From Nectonema munidae (Eukaryota; Nematomorpha; Nectonematoida; Nectonematidae), in assembly GCA_030549495.1 (NCBI GenBank), contig JAUIRK010000338.1:28736-92735 (forward strand): a stretch of DNA of 64,000 nucleotides, read 5' to 3'. The notes beneath the pieces are model-generated. The model was not told the origin of the DNA. It worked only from the letters and a program-made list of their open reading frames with translations, and searched no databases. Within the stretch, counting starts at the first letter, position 1; each line of letters starts with the position of its first letter. The translations under genes were made by a program, and so were the position numbers. Below are positions 11,351 to 21,674 of the stretch, piece after piece.

Positions 11351-13016
11351 TTATTTTATTAAGGATAAATGAATGTCAACTAAGTACCAATAAAATTGCG
11401 CGTAAACGAGAAAGCAGATTCAGTTCTGTAGGACGGACACACACAAGAGATCGCTTTATTGCAAAGAAAGGCAGCGCTATCCGATTTTTCTCAGCCTCTC
11501 CTCTCCCAAATTATCATATTTTAAATGAATTGCTTTGATTACTCTGTACGTACTTTGTCTCTAAAATTAAATTTATCAATGTTAACATTTTTAGCAATGA
11601 AATGTTATCAAACTAGATAGATTACTAACATTGAAAAGCAAACTTGTTTCAAAATACATTCAGGACTTGGGGCTAGGAGTTGACAAGTATGAACTCGTGA
11701 ATCTAAATTTCGCGCTTATCCAAAAAAAAATTTTTTTTTACAAACCTCACATTTATATGAATTAGCTATTCCATTTCAAACGTGAAACGAGATAATTAAT
11801 TGCTAGTAAGATTGTTTGCTTCAGAAAGTATAATGCAAGAAGAAGAAGAAGAAGATTTTATTGAAGATTAAATCATTAAAATATCAAAACAAAAAATGTT
11901 ATATCAATTTAAACTCATATTAAAGGTCACAGCCAAAAATCCAAAGCAAGAAGTCCAAAATAATCTTTACAAAACCTAACCCTGACATGAGATCCCAAGA
12001 AGAGCAGATGAATCTTACTTAAATGCAACTCCAACATTGACCATCATTATCCACAATATCACAAACGTCTCACAACTTTTAAAAACACAAATGACTTTAA
12101 TGAATAAAATTAACCAAAATTTTTAACGAAAGTGTCAAAATTTGGACAACAACTGAAACAAAACCTAGAAAAAGCAAATACACAAATTTTTTCAAAAAAA
12201 AAAAATGAAAAAATTGTTAAATCGAAATTTCAAACACGGAGTGCAATATAAAAAGGAGAAGTAGGCGATTTTGAAGCGAATGATGAGTAGTGCTAAGAGG
12301 ATATGATTATTATAGGAATTCGTTTTTTGTTCAAGTAAGTTTGTTTTTCGTTTATTCCTAAATTTCCTAAAAAAAATTCATTTGAATGAACATAAATGGA
12401 ATTTTTTGTTTTTTTTTAAATCCTTTATCTTTTACTTTTAGATTAAAAAAAGTTGGAAAAAGAGAAAAAGAAGTTTGTTAAAATGGGTGCTGGAATACAG
12501 TATTCCAAATACTCAATTTATGCACTCGTATCCAGCTGAGTTCTTTGACTTCTACGGCATTTAATCCTACAAATTTTGATATACTTGAATTAGTGCAATT
12601 AGATCTTCTTTTTGTTTTTTTACCTTTATTAGAATATGAATTTTATACAAATATAATCGCTGATATCTGAAAGTGTCCTACAATGCATCAAATTTTAAAT
12701 AAATTATTTATTTTTTTTCATAATAAATTTGGGATTCTAAAAAACTAAACAATTTTAAAACAAAAATATAAATACTATATAATAGTTTTTTGGTTTTATC
12801 CAGACCGAACAAGAGTCAATAACATAAAATCTTTGTGGAAACACAAAAAATCAGTAATTCACAATTTTATGACTCAATTTTTACTCTTTTTTTTAGTAAA
12901 ATTTTATCAAACATTAAATCCTTAAATTAAAAAAAAAATTTCAAAACAAACCCATATAAATTCAAATTTTTTGAAAGAATATTTTCTATGCTTAAATGAA
13001 CATTTAAGTTTAGACT
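11351..13016. other. gene-free stretch with GAA-rich repeat
   Basis: Holds a (GAA)n tract near 11838-11856, followed by A-rich sequence to about 12240 that could be an old retroelement tail. This could not be confirmed. No gene was recognised; the open frame at 11308-11538 lies partly in the SINE. Confidence 0.35.
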
Positions 13017-13571
13017 GGTGCCAGGTCAAAACGCCCAAAAATAATAATTCGGGCGTTACTATTTTTTGAAGTTTATTCTATTTGGACAGTTTTCAAAACG
13101 GTCGATTTGACACGAAATGATAGTGATCAATTTGACTTGAAAGATAAAAGTAATCATACAAAAATACATTATTTCTTTGGTATGAAAAACAATTAACCTA
13201 CCAATTTAAATGGAAAATCCGTTTGAAACCAGAAAAGATGTGACTGATTTAAACAGGAAAACAAGAATACCTAAATAATTTCTGATTTTGGTTCAAGATT
13301 TCAGGAATAGTTCAATTCAATAAGATTGCTAAGTTAGGAATCTTGTATCTGTTTTTTATGCATGTGAAACGACAAAGTGTTAAATTTAACATATTCTTGG
13401 AAAAATATATAAGATAATAATAATTGGAAAAAAGCGTAGATACAAGAAAAAATCTTACATTTTTAAATATTTTTGGTAGATTCAAGTTTCAGGCGTTCTT
13501 GTATCGGGTGTTTTGGTATCGGGCGTTTTGGTTTTGGACTTTTTGGTTTTCGGGCGTTTTGACTCGAATTC
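13017..13571. mobile_element. MULE-like nonautonomous element with subrepeat-bearing ends
   Basis: Flanked by an exact 9-bp duplication GTTTAGACT (13008-13016 and 13572-13580). The ends are inverted: AGGTCAAAACGCCC on the left and GGGCGTTTTGACTC on the right. The right end has several spaced copies of a GGGCGTTTTGGT-type unit; the left end has a further GGGCGTTACT. Ends built of short repeats and a 9-bp TSD are typical of Mutator-like elements, as in the autonomous element at 34694-37346, though the end sequences differ. No coding capacity. Confidence 0.7.
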
Positions 13572-14179
13572 GTTTAGACTAGTATATTTTCTCAATAAAT
13601 TCCCAATCTTTTAAAACTAAAAAATTAAAATTATAAAATAAGCTTTGAAAGGTTCTTCTTGGTTAAATTATTCAAATTTTTCTATTAAGTAAAAAAAATC
13701 AAAATTTCTTACTTAAAAAGTAAAAAAAATAGGATATTTTTTACATCACTAAATAGATTGCTGTGATTATTATCGCCCATTATCAAAATTTAAAAAGAAA
13801 TAAAACTTGAAACATTTATTAAGATGATTATAAAAAAATATTAAATAAATACTGACGAGATTTGGTAAAAGACTCATGATTCTTTTTCCTCTAAAAAAGG
13901 TCGTCTATTGACAAAATAAATTTTTGAAATTTTATTGTATTTTCGAAATATTTATTTACAAAGGCAAAATCCTTTCATCTTTCAAAAATGGACAAAGACT
14001 TTTGAAAAATTGGAAGACTGTGGAAAAATACAATAGTGATTTTTTTCTTTTGTTCGAACAAGTTTCAGTGTGATATCCTTGAAGGTTCAATAAATGAAAC
14101 AATATAGGATCTTGAAGTGTGCGTTCAGAAGATACCTTTTTTTCAATTATTTAGGATTTAGATCATGTTACATGCAGAT

Positions 14180-14284
14180 GGGTTTTGATAACTCAAGGTC
14201 TTGGGTTCGATCCCGCATCAAGCCAACTTCCTCATAGTTCGATGCAAGCGGCGCAAATTATGCCTTCTCGACCCACAAAAAAAA
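14180..14284 (+). mobile_element. tRNA-derived SINE, copy B (5' truncated)
   Basis: Starts within the tRNA-like head (GATAACTCAAGGTCTTGG), keeps the perfect B-box GGTTCGATCCC, continues through CATCAAGCC and CGATGCAAGCGGCGCAAATT, and ends in an A-run. It is the closest of the five copies to the apparent consensus in the B-box region. Confidence 0.7.
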
Positions 14285-14744
14285 GATTAGATATAAATAA
14301 AGATTAGCTAAAATCTGATTCAAAATAATTTTTTTAATTTAACTCCAGGATTTTTTTTTTTATTCCAGGATGCTGTTTTCTTTAGATTTGCAAGCACAAT
14401 AAAATGAAGTTAGCTAATCAAGTTATTTTAAAATTTGTTGAAACTCAAAATCGTCAAAAGATAATCAAATTTTTTGAAAAGGGAATCTTAGGTATTTGGA
14501 CTTTGTTATATTTAAAACTAGTTTTTTTGTGTTCTTTTTTCATTAAATGGGATTAACAAATAGAAAGTAGACATGAATTTTTATTTTTGGAAAAACTTGT
14601 ACGGTTTCCTTTTTTGTACGGTAGAAATAGAAATCAACACCTTCTCCTGTTGTAGATGAAAAAGATATACTTAGTGTTGTAGAATTCAATATATTATTCT
14701 AACTTTACGTTTTAATTTTTGAAAAAACGTTTTAGCACGGATTC

Positions 14745-15478
14745 AACGAATGAATAAGGTTGTTGAAAAATTTCTTTTACTTCTTTAGTCTTGTGGATTT
14801 TGGCATTGTCTAGGGATTAAGTTTTCCAAACAAATTTTCAATGAAATTTAAAAACTTTTTACCGTTGCAAGTACCATCTTCAATGATTTCATAATAAATC
14901 ATTTTAAATCAGTTCATTGCTAACACAAGAGAAACATTCTTTCCTCTGTTAGTAGGAATAATTACACTAGCTCTTGTTCCTCTTCTCAAGTCTAAGTTGA
15001 AGACACTTTGATCAATAAAAATTAAAGATTCTTGCGATTTTGGAGCAAAATTTGCATACTCTTGTGCATAAAATTTTCTTTTAAGCACAACATCTCCTTT
15101 ATTTACTGCCTCAACTGGCTTGCTTGCTCGTTTGAGTGTAAATTTCAATGTATTGACCAAATAATTGTGAAGAGTACTTTGAGCAATTTTAATGGAAAAC
15201 TTTGCTTCCATCTTTTTACACATTTCTTCCAAAGTTAACACCAAAGAGCTTTCATGGGGCCTTCTAAAAAACTTAGCCTTTCAGGCGTGAGACGCTTTAT
15301 GTCCACCTTGTTGCTTGTGTGAACTTGATTCGTCGTCTTTTTTATCATCATGCCTTTGAACAATAGATTTTGCTGTAGAATACTTAATTCCCAGTATTTC
15401 TGAAGCTCTTTTATTGAGGAAAATTCTTTGAAAAGAAGTTTGATCAGATCGGACTTTTTTCACTTCATATTTTATCAT
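14745..15478 (-). pseudogene. Tc1/mariner-superfamily transposase, broken
   Basis: DNA transposon transposase of the IS630-Tc1-mariner type, which uses a DDE/D triad. An N-terminal helix-turn-helix segment (RASEILGIKYSTAKSIV) lies at 15281-15478. The next part, at 14909-15244, carries a second helix-turn-helix-like region and the first catalytic Asp in LIFIDQSVFNLDLRRG. Further on, in another frame, DNAKIHKTKEVKEIF supplies the second Asp (codon at 14808-14810). The third acidic residue and the C-terminus are missing. At least two frame breaks and a stop separate the pieces. Terminal inverted repeats were not found. Confidence 0.7.
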
Positions 15479-17432
15479 ACATGATGAAAGATTTAACGAG
15501 AAAGAAAAATGATTAATCCAAATGACAGACGTATCAATGACAAAGGAGCAAGCAAAAAAGAAAATGGATATCAGAAGTTTCCTTTATATACCCTTTTTTA
15601 GAGGACCGATCCGAATACATCACATGTGGACCAAAAAATCATCAATTTGGATAATTTTGAGCGAGTTTCGAAATTTTGAACTATAATTGAGAGAAAACTA
15701 CAAAATTGGTTAGTATAATTATGTTTTAAAATTTGTATCTTGTTCTTTAAATGGGCTTGACTTTGAAACATTTTTTTTATATTAAAAAAACCGCAAAATT
15801 CATCATTTTATTAATAAAACGCTATAAATAAGTTAAATATGAAAGATAAATTGTAAAAAATCATGACTACATTTAAGTTAAGAACTGATTTTAATAAATA
15901 TTTTTAAAAATATGAAAAAAAGACAAAAAAAAATTTTCTTTTGAGTTTTAATTTGAAAACTTAAACAAAATTTTTTATAAACTTTTTAAAGTATGATTTT
16001 ATCAACTTTTATTAAAAACATTTTGAAAAGGACTGTGTAGAAAACTTTTAATACTGGCTATGATAATTTTTTTCGATTCGGAATTAAAAGATAAAAAACT
16101 TGTTGCTGACAAAATTTTAGAGTTTAGAGAAAAAATACAAAACAAAATCAAAATAAAAAAACCAACTTAAAATGAAATAGAACGAACTTAAAATGAAAAA
16201 AGACGAACTTAAAATTAAAAAAGACGAATATATATAATTTCTTTAGACTTTTTACTTCCAGTAGTTCCATAGTGATTAGTTGTTGTTCTCTCCTTTTTTT
16301 TTAAAATTTATTCATAAGACTTAATTTTTTTCGTTTTTTCCGATATTATAATAATTCCGTTAAATCAAATGTAATTTTGAAGTAAAATTTCAAGCTAAAA
16401 ATGTTCAATATAATAGAAATTTGGGTCTAATGAAGTTTTACTGGTAGATTAAGTTATAAAATATAAAATAAATCAAGATCTTTCAAAACTTCAAGAGGCT
16501 GGGACATCGGAGACAACGCGTTCTAATTTTTAGTCACTTTCTTGCGAAACGTTAAAAGTATGAAGACGCTTTTACAACGACTCATATTTTTATTGATTAT
16601 TCGTTAATCAATTAAATATTATTACCATTACCACGATTTTGCTCCCGTTATCATATGATATAGTAAGAATGATTTTTAGTTATGAACGTTGCCTCATCAA
16701 GTTTAAGGAGTATTTATGCGAAGATTGACTGAAAGGGAATTTTTGATAAATTAACTTTCTCCATATTTCTATAAATCTTAAATTAGTTGAATTAAATTCA
16801 ACAATAAATTAGTATCTGAAAAAAAGGATTATACTTACAAGTTTGTATACAAAAATTATATTGTTTAGCAATTTTTTAAATCGTGAATTCCTTCACATAT
16901 ATTATATTTCCTTGGTTCATTGATGTACATTCCAAAGTTTAGGATCAAATTTGGTTTCAAAAATTAATAGGATTCTCTTTGAAGTTTTTTTTTCTCCCCC
17001 TTCCCTCTCTTCTTTTTTCTCTATTTTACGCTAGAAAGTTATCTCTGTAAAATAATTGGTTTCAAAAATTATCTATTTTGCTAGAAAGTTTCTGAGGTGG
17101 GCTTTGAGAAGGGGGTGAATTTTTTTCGAAAATCTTATTCTTAACTTCTATTGATTAAAAATTTTGAGTTTGGTCCAGTAGCAGTGACTTACTGACAGGG
17201 GGCGAGCAGAACTGTCTGCCACGGATAGTACAATTTATTTGTATAAATACATTACAATTATTATAGCGCTATCAACCCAGAACGACACTTGTCTGCTAAT
17301 TTCTAGGGATTCTAAATAGAATATAAAAATATCTTGGATTGAAGAAAATATAAAAAGGAAAATTTATAATTATATTATAGACAATAATTCTTAAAATAGG
17401 AATGGTATTACGTAATAATTAGAATAAATAAA
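15479..17432. other. gene-free stretch
   Basis: AT-rich, with a small 21-bp minisatellite at 16164-16226 (listed separately). No gene or further element recognised. Confidence 0.4.
16164..16226. repeat. 21-bp minisatellite, three units
   Basis: Three consecutive 21-bp units beginning AACTTAAAATGAAA or AACTTAAAATTAAA, differing at one to four positions. A local tandem duplication with no coding meaning seen. Confidence 0.75.
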
Positions 17433-17503
17433 GGTCGGTGTGGACTCGAACCAACACCCTCTCGGTTTACAGTCGAACGCGTTAAGCAATTGCGCCACAG
17501 ATT
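17433..17503 (-). pseudogene. tRNA-Tyr-like sequence, acceptor stem incomplete
   Basis: On the minus strand the D-arm region (GTGGCGCAATTGCTTAACGC) is followed by an anticodon loop CTGTAAA, anticodon GTA (Tyr), and a T-arm with GGTTCGAGTCC. The 3' acceptor strand CACCGACC has no matching 5' strand, which reads AAATCTG, and the T-stem has mismatches. This favours a tRNA pseudogene or the head of a SINE over a working tRNA gene. Confidence 0.45.
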
Positions 17504-17599
17504 TTTTTTAAATTATAAATATAATATGATAATTAATTCAAATCACTTATGCATATACACAAAAAGGAAACACAATGATAAAATGTAACTATAGGCCTT

Positions 17600-17790
17600 A
17601 CTACACCAACGGGCTCTGTTCGAAACTTTTTGGACTTTTCTTCTGCTTTTCATATGGTCGCTCTTAGAATTTTTCTTCACAAGCTTCATAAATTAGGTTT
17701 TTGTATTTTTATTTGAGATTGGTTGCATTCTTATTTATCTGAACTAAGAAGGCCTGCAAAGATAGCAACCATGCATACCCATCCTATTCA
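17600..17790 (+). pseudogene. LINE reverse-transcriptase fragment
   Basis: The + strand encodes LDFSSAFHMVALRIFLHKL, then HKLGF, one stop, then DWLHSYLSELRRPAKI. This matches the motif A region of non-LTR reverse transcriptases (DFSKAFD...KL..LG......W..SYL..R), with the second motif A Asp replaced by His. Only about 60 residues remain. Jockey/CR1-like is possible; the clade cannot be set from this piece. Confidence 0.55.
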
Positions 17791-17915
17791 AAGCACTATC
17801 GTTAGTACAATACTAATGTTGATTTTTGAATAGACTTTCTTTCTTTCTTCCTTCTTATTTATCTGATCATTCTCAACTAGTTTCTATAAGTGTCAAAACT
17901 TCATCTAAATCAGTG

Positions 17916-17950
17916 GTTCCCAACCTTGGGGTCCGTCAAGAACTCAAAAT
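17916..17950 (+). mobile_element. hAT-type left terminus
   Basis: CAGTGGTTCCCAACCTTGGG is a well-known form of hAT terminal inverted repeat (CAGTGGTTC.CAACCT type). The opposite end was not found within several kb, so the element limits are unknown. Confidence 0.4.
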
Positions 17951-18284
17951 AAAAACAACTCTTAATTCTATAAGTTTTTAGGATATATACAGTCACATAG
18001 GGCTAGTAGATCATTTCTTATATATCTTTAATGCAGAAAAGCAGAACTTGATAAATTAATTTTAATATCCTTTAAAGGGACCTAGAGAAAGAAGAAAATC
18101 ATTGATTTATTATCTTCGTGCTTTTCTCCTACAATCTTAGCAAATAGCTAAGATACATATACTAGAGATGTATTGGAGGGGGCATTATTTGTATTCAGTG
18201 TTTTGAACGCATAACACTTTATATATTTAATTTTTTCAATAATCATGGCTACTTTTTAGAAAATGTCAAACAAAATTTTGACAT

Positions 18285-18842
18285 AGCCCGCGCTAACTAA
18301 ATTGAGGGGGGGGGGGGCTCAAAGGGGATGAAACTATACATTATGAAAATACACACTATAAAATATCCCTTTCTAGAAGCTAATTCGATCAACATCGGAA
18401 ACAAGAGTTAAAGAAGGTCATAAAAGTAAGGTGATGAGGATTGAGGAGTATAGTTATAAAACAAAAGTGAAAGAAGAAAATCATTTTATTAACAATATAT
18501 CATTTTTAGAGTAATAAAGCAATTTATATATCAAACATTCAGCCTTCTTGACTTTTCGTTGAAATAGTTCAAAAACTCGAAAACTCTTTTAAGGGTCGAA
18601 AAACTTCTCTCACAGGCTTGATACTCAAAAAATACCCTAGACAATTTTATAATATTTTTATTGAAACTACCAATGTACAAAGAAAAGACTTCTTCACAAG
18701 CGCACTTTATCAGATGTAATCTTGAAAAATTGAGTGAAGAGGCTTGGAAAATTGAGTGGGGGTGAGGGGTGGAGGGGGCTCAAGTCAAAATGAGGGGGGG
18801 GGGGGGGCTCAAGCCCCCAAAATAAATAGGGAGCGCGGACCC
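18285..18842. mobile_element. nonautonomous element with G-run subterminal repeats
   Basis: The left end CCCGCGCTAACTAAATTGAG leads into a G-run then CTCAAAGG. The right end, reverse-complemented, reads GTCCGCGCTCCCTATTTATT, leading into a run of Gs and CTTGAGCCCC. The two arms are inverted copies across about 550 bp. A similar CCGCGCTAAAAAATTATTAGG arm is found near 6800-6840. Class probably hAT, but no clean target duplication was seen. No coding capacity. Confidence 0.45.
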
Positions 18843-18869
18843 TGGCTGAGAAATATATCTAATAAAACA

Positions 18870-19650
18870 TACCTTTAAATTTTACGTAAAATATATGTTT
18901 TTATACTAAATCGGCTAAGCTAGTTTCATTTCTGGACTCATTTTTGACATTTAATATTAGAAAATACCTATAAGTGTTTTAAATTTGCTGTTTACTTTTA
19001 AAAATTAACAACTTTCAAATTTTACGTGAAATATATATTTTAATACCAAATCAACCACGCTGGTTTTATTTCTGGAGTCAGATTTTGGATTTAAGGTTTG
19101 AAAATATCTAACAGTGTTAATAAAATTTGCAGTTTACATCTGAAAATTGTCTTGAAAAATATTATCTCAAATTTTATAAGAAATATATATATTATTTATA
19201 CCAAATCAACAATGCTTGTTTCATTTATGGACTCAGTTTTTGTATTTTACTTTTGAAAATACCTATAAAGGTAGAGGTACCCATAGGGTGTTTTCATCAA
19301 GAAGGTACAATTGCGCCGCTTGTATCAGACTATGAGGAAAGCAGGCTTGATGCGGATCGAACCCAAGACCTTGAGTTATCGCATTCAGCATCTAACCAAC
19401 CCTACTCACGCCCCTTATAAGTATCAATCAAATTTGCGGTATACTTCTAAAATTTGTTTCCAAAAATATTGATTCAAATTTTACATGAAATATATATTTT
19501 TATACCAAATCGATCATGTTGGTTTTATTTCTTGACTCAGTTTTCGCATTTAGAGATTTTAAATATCTGTTAGTGTCAATCAAATTTGTGGTTTACGTCT
19601 GAAAACTATCTCCAAAAATAAAATGAGTTATGTAGGCCTAAAAATTAATT
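18870..19650 (-). repeat. satellite-like tandem array 1 (about 140-157 bp units)
   Basis: Four to five diverged units, each carrying ACCAAATCnnCnAnGCT followed by TTTCATTTCTGGACTCA, starting near 18907, 19045, 19201 and 19505. The last interval is enlarged by a SINE (19268-19414). Read in reverse complement, the units match array 2 at 30.2-31.4 kb (GATTTGGTATAAAAATATAT, GTAAACCGCAAATTTGATTG). The open frame at 19127-19420 is an artefact of array plus SINE. Confidence 0.65.
19268..19414 (-). mobile_element. tRNA-derived SINE, copy C, inserted in the array
   Basis: Minus-strand copy beginning GGGGCGTGAGTAGGGTTGG, with A-box region GGTTGGTTAGATGCTG and B-box GGTTCGATCC, then CATCAAGCCTGC, and a 3' part with ACACCCTATGGGTACC. 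It interrupts a satellite unit: CTATAA and TTATAAG flank it, and the unit resumes after it. This is the most complete copy and it gives relative timing: the SINE is younger than the array. Confidence 0.75.
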
Positions 19651-20846
19651 CAGTAAAATTTTTTCAAAAAATCGTTTTATATTGGTTATATAGTAACATT
19701 TTTAATATATATTTTGGCTTTAATATTTTTTCAAACATATCGAGTATGAAATATTTATTTAAAAAACTTATTATAAAATCTTTTGAAAATTAGCATCAGC
19801 GAAGGAAGCAACCTGAAATATAATTGAAAAAAAAATGTGTGATCAAAAGATGTATTTATCTTGACTAAATAGAAGATCTACCATGCTCCAATGACACAAA
19901 TGAATTTATCAGAAAAAACTGGGATCGGTTGACAAATATTCAGACTGAATATCCTTTCATATCACCTGATAATAAAATGCACGATAATAAGAAAAGAGCC
20001 TAAGATCATCAAGAGGATCCTTTAATCAGAATGATTTGAAAGCGGAAAAAATTTGTTCAAAATATATCCTTAAAGTTTTTTCGAACACAGATTGCAGAAA
20101 ATAAATTTGTAATGAAAAAAGAGCTACTAAGAAAGGATCATATGAATAGTAAAATTATGTATAAAGTATAGAAGAAATGATGTAGAGACTACGAACGGAT
20201 AATGGATTTGTAGTCAAAAGGATGGAGGTCTTATCCACTTTCAAAGCAAAGCTAAGTCTATAGAAAAGAAAAGATTGAGCTGGGAAAAACTGCGCCCTTT
20301 TTATTTTTAAACCCTTTCCTGAAAGATGAAAAAGAAGCCTCACTTATGGACGAACAAAGTGTCATTGTTTAGCACTTTTAGAAATTGAGTGTCAGGTAGA
20401 TTCCAATTGGAGAATTGCATGCGAAGTACAAATGTTTGCGCAAACTCTTCGATGTCCAGCCTATGACCTATGAGAAGAAGGGTCTTGAATCAATTTTTTT
20501 TTATCTCTTTCGATGATATCAACTCATTATTTTATTGCTCATCACATAATTTTTTATTAAGCTTTATTATGATAAATGCAAATTTGTGTTTTTACCACCT
20601 TTAAAATAACCTATCCAAAAATATTTCTTGATAATTAACTCATACTCTTCATAATTACTTTATGAATAATGTCGGTTCCATGATAAGATTTTATACTACC
20701 TTATTACCCTCGCATTGTTATATAGGGCCGAAGCGACCTTGGCATATTTTCAAAGTATCAGAAAATAAAATACCTGAAAATTTTGTCCTATAGAAGACTG
20801 AAAACTTCAATTGGATATTTTTGAATGAAAATCCAAAAAAAGTATA
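19651..20846. other. gene-free stretch
   Basis: No recognised gene. The minus-strand frame at 20155-20343 has no domain. One + strand frame over 19880-20500 is only weakly depleted of stops, not beyond what this composition gives by chance. Confidence 0.35.
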
Positions 20847-21672
20847 CACTGCTCCCTCGCTTTACCTCCATTCCGATTTACCGCCAACCCCGCATACCGC
20901 CATACAATTATGTAGACCCGATTTCTCTCCATTATAATTCCCCCGATTTAACGCCCCTCGCTATCCGCCAATAACATTGATAGAACAAGCACACTTTACT
21001 ACAGTGAAATAACCCTCGATTTAACGCCATGCGTTGTTGATGGAATTTTAGCAGTGATTAATGAGTTGTTTGATCCCTCGCACAAACGCCACGCCGTTTC
21101 AATGCCTCCCGCTTAATGCCATAAAATTATATAGAAATTAAAAAATTTATATAGAAATTAAAAAAAATTATGTTGTCAGCCGTCCGCCATATTTATTTAC
21201 AGAACGGATATACTTTTTTTCGTCAAATTTAGCCCCGATTTTATATCATGTATTGCTGTCAAATTAACTATAATAATATTTACTTTTATTTATTCAAAAA
21301 TAATAGCCTTTGCTCTTCTATTTATGTTTTAGTGACAATTTTGTACTCATTAAGCATTTTTAGTTACTGTTGATAAAGGAAATTTACACAAGAAAATATT
21401 TCTGGCTACTAGTAAAAAATCTAGAAAGTGATATTTTAATAAGAAAAACTCTCAAATGAGGTTTTGAACTCAAAGTGTAAAGAAAAAGCAATGCTGGATT
21501 TTAACTTCAAAAAATAAATAAATTTATATAAATTTTTGGATTTCTTACTCTAATTAAATGGCATACTTTACAATACTACTCAAAGAAAATAAGATAGCTA
21601 CATTTTCGATACCCCCGATATACCGTCAATTGATGATAACCCCAATAGCGGCGGTATATCGAGCGTACAATG
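20847..21672. mobile_element. pogo/Tigger-like nonautonomous element
   Basis: Flanked by TA on both sides (20845-20846, 21673-21674). The ends are inverted: CACTGCTCCCTCGCTTTACC on the left; the right, reverse-complemented, is CATTGTACGCTCGATATACC. TA duplication and CCCTCGnTTTAACGCC-type ends fit the pogo/Tigger group. The left 280 bp holds many further copies of the terminal motif (near 20872, 20940, 21013, 21075 and 21105) and the right end one near 21612. No transposase remains. Confidence 0.6.
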
Positions 21673-21674
21673 TA

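Noticed and set aside
19860-20510. Long weakly interrupted + strand frame
   Set aside because: The number of stops is about what this base composition gives by chance, and no family motif is present.
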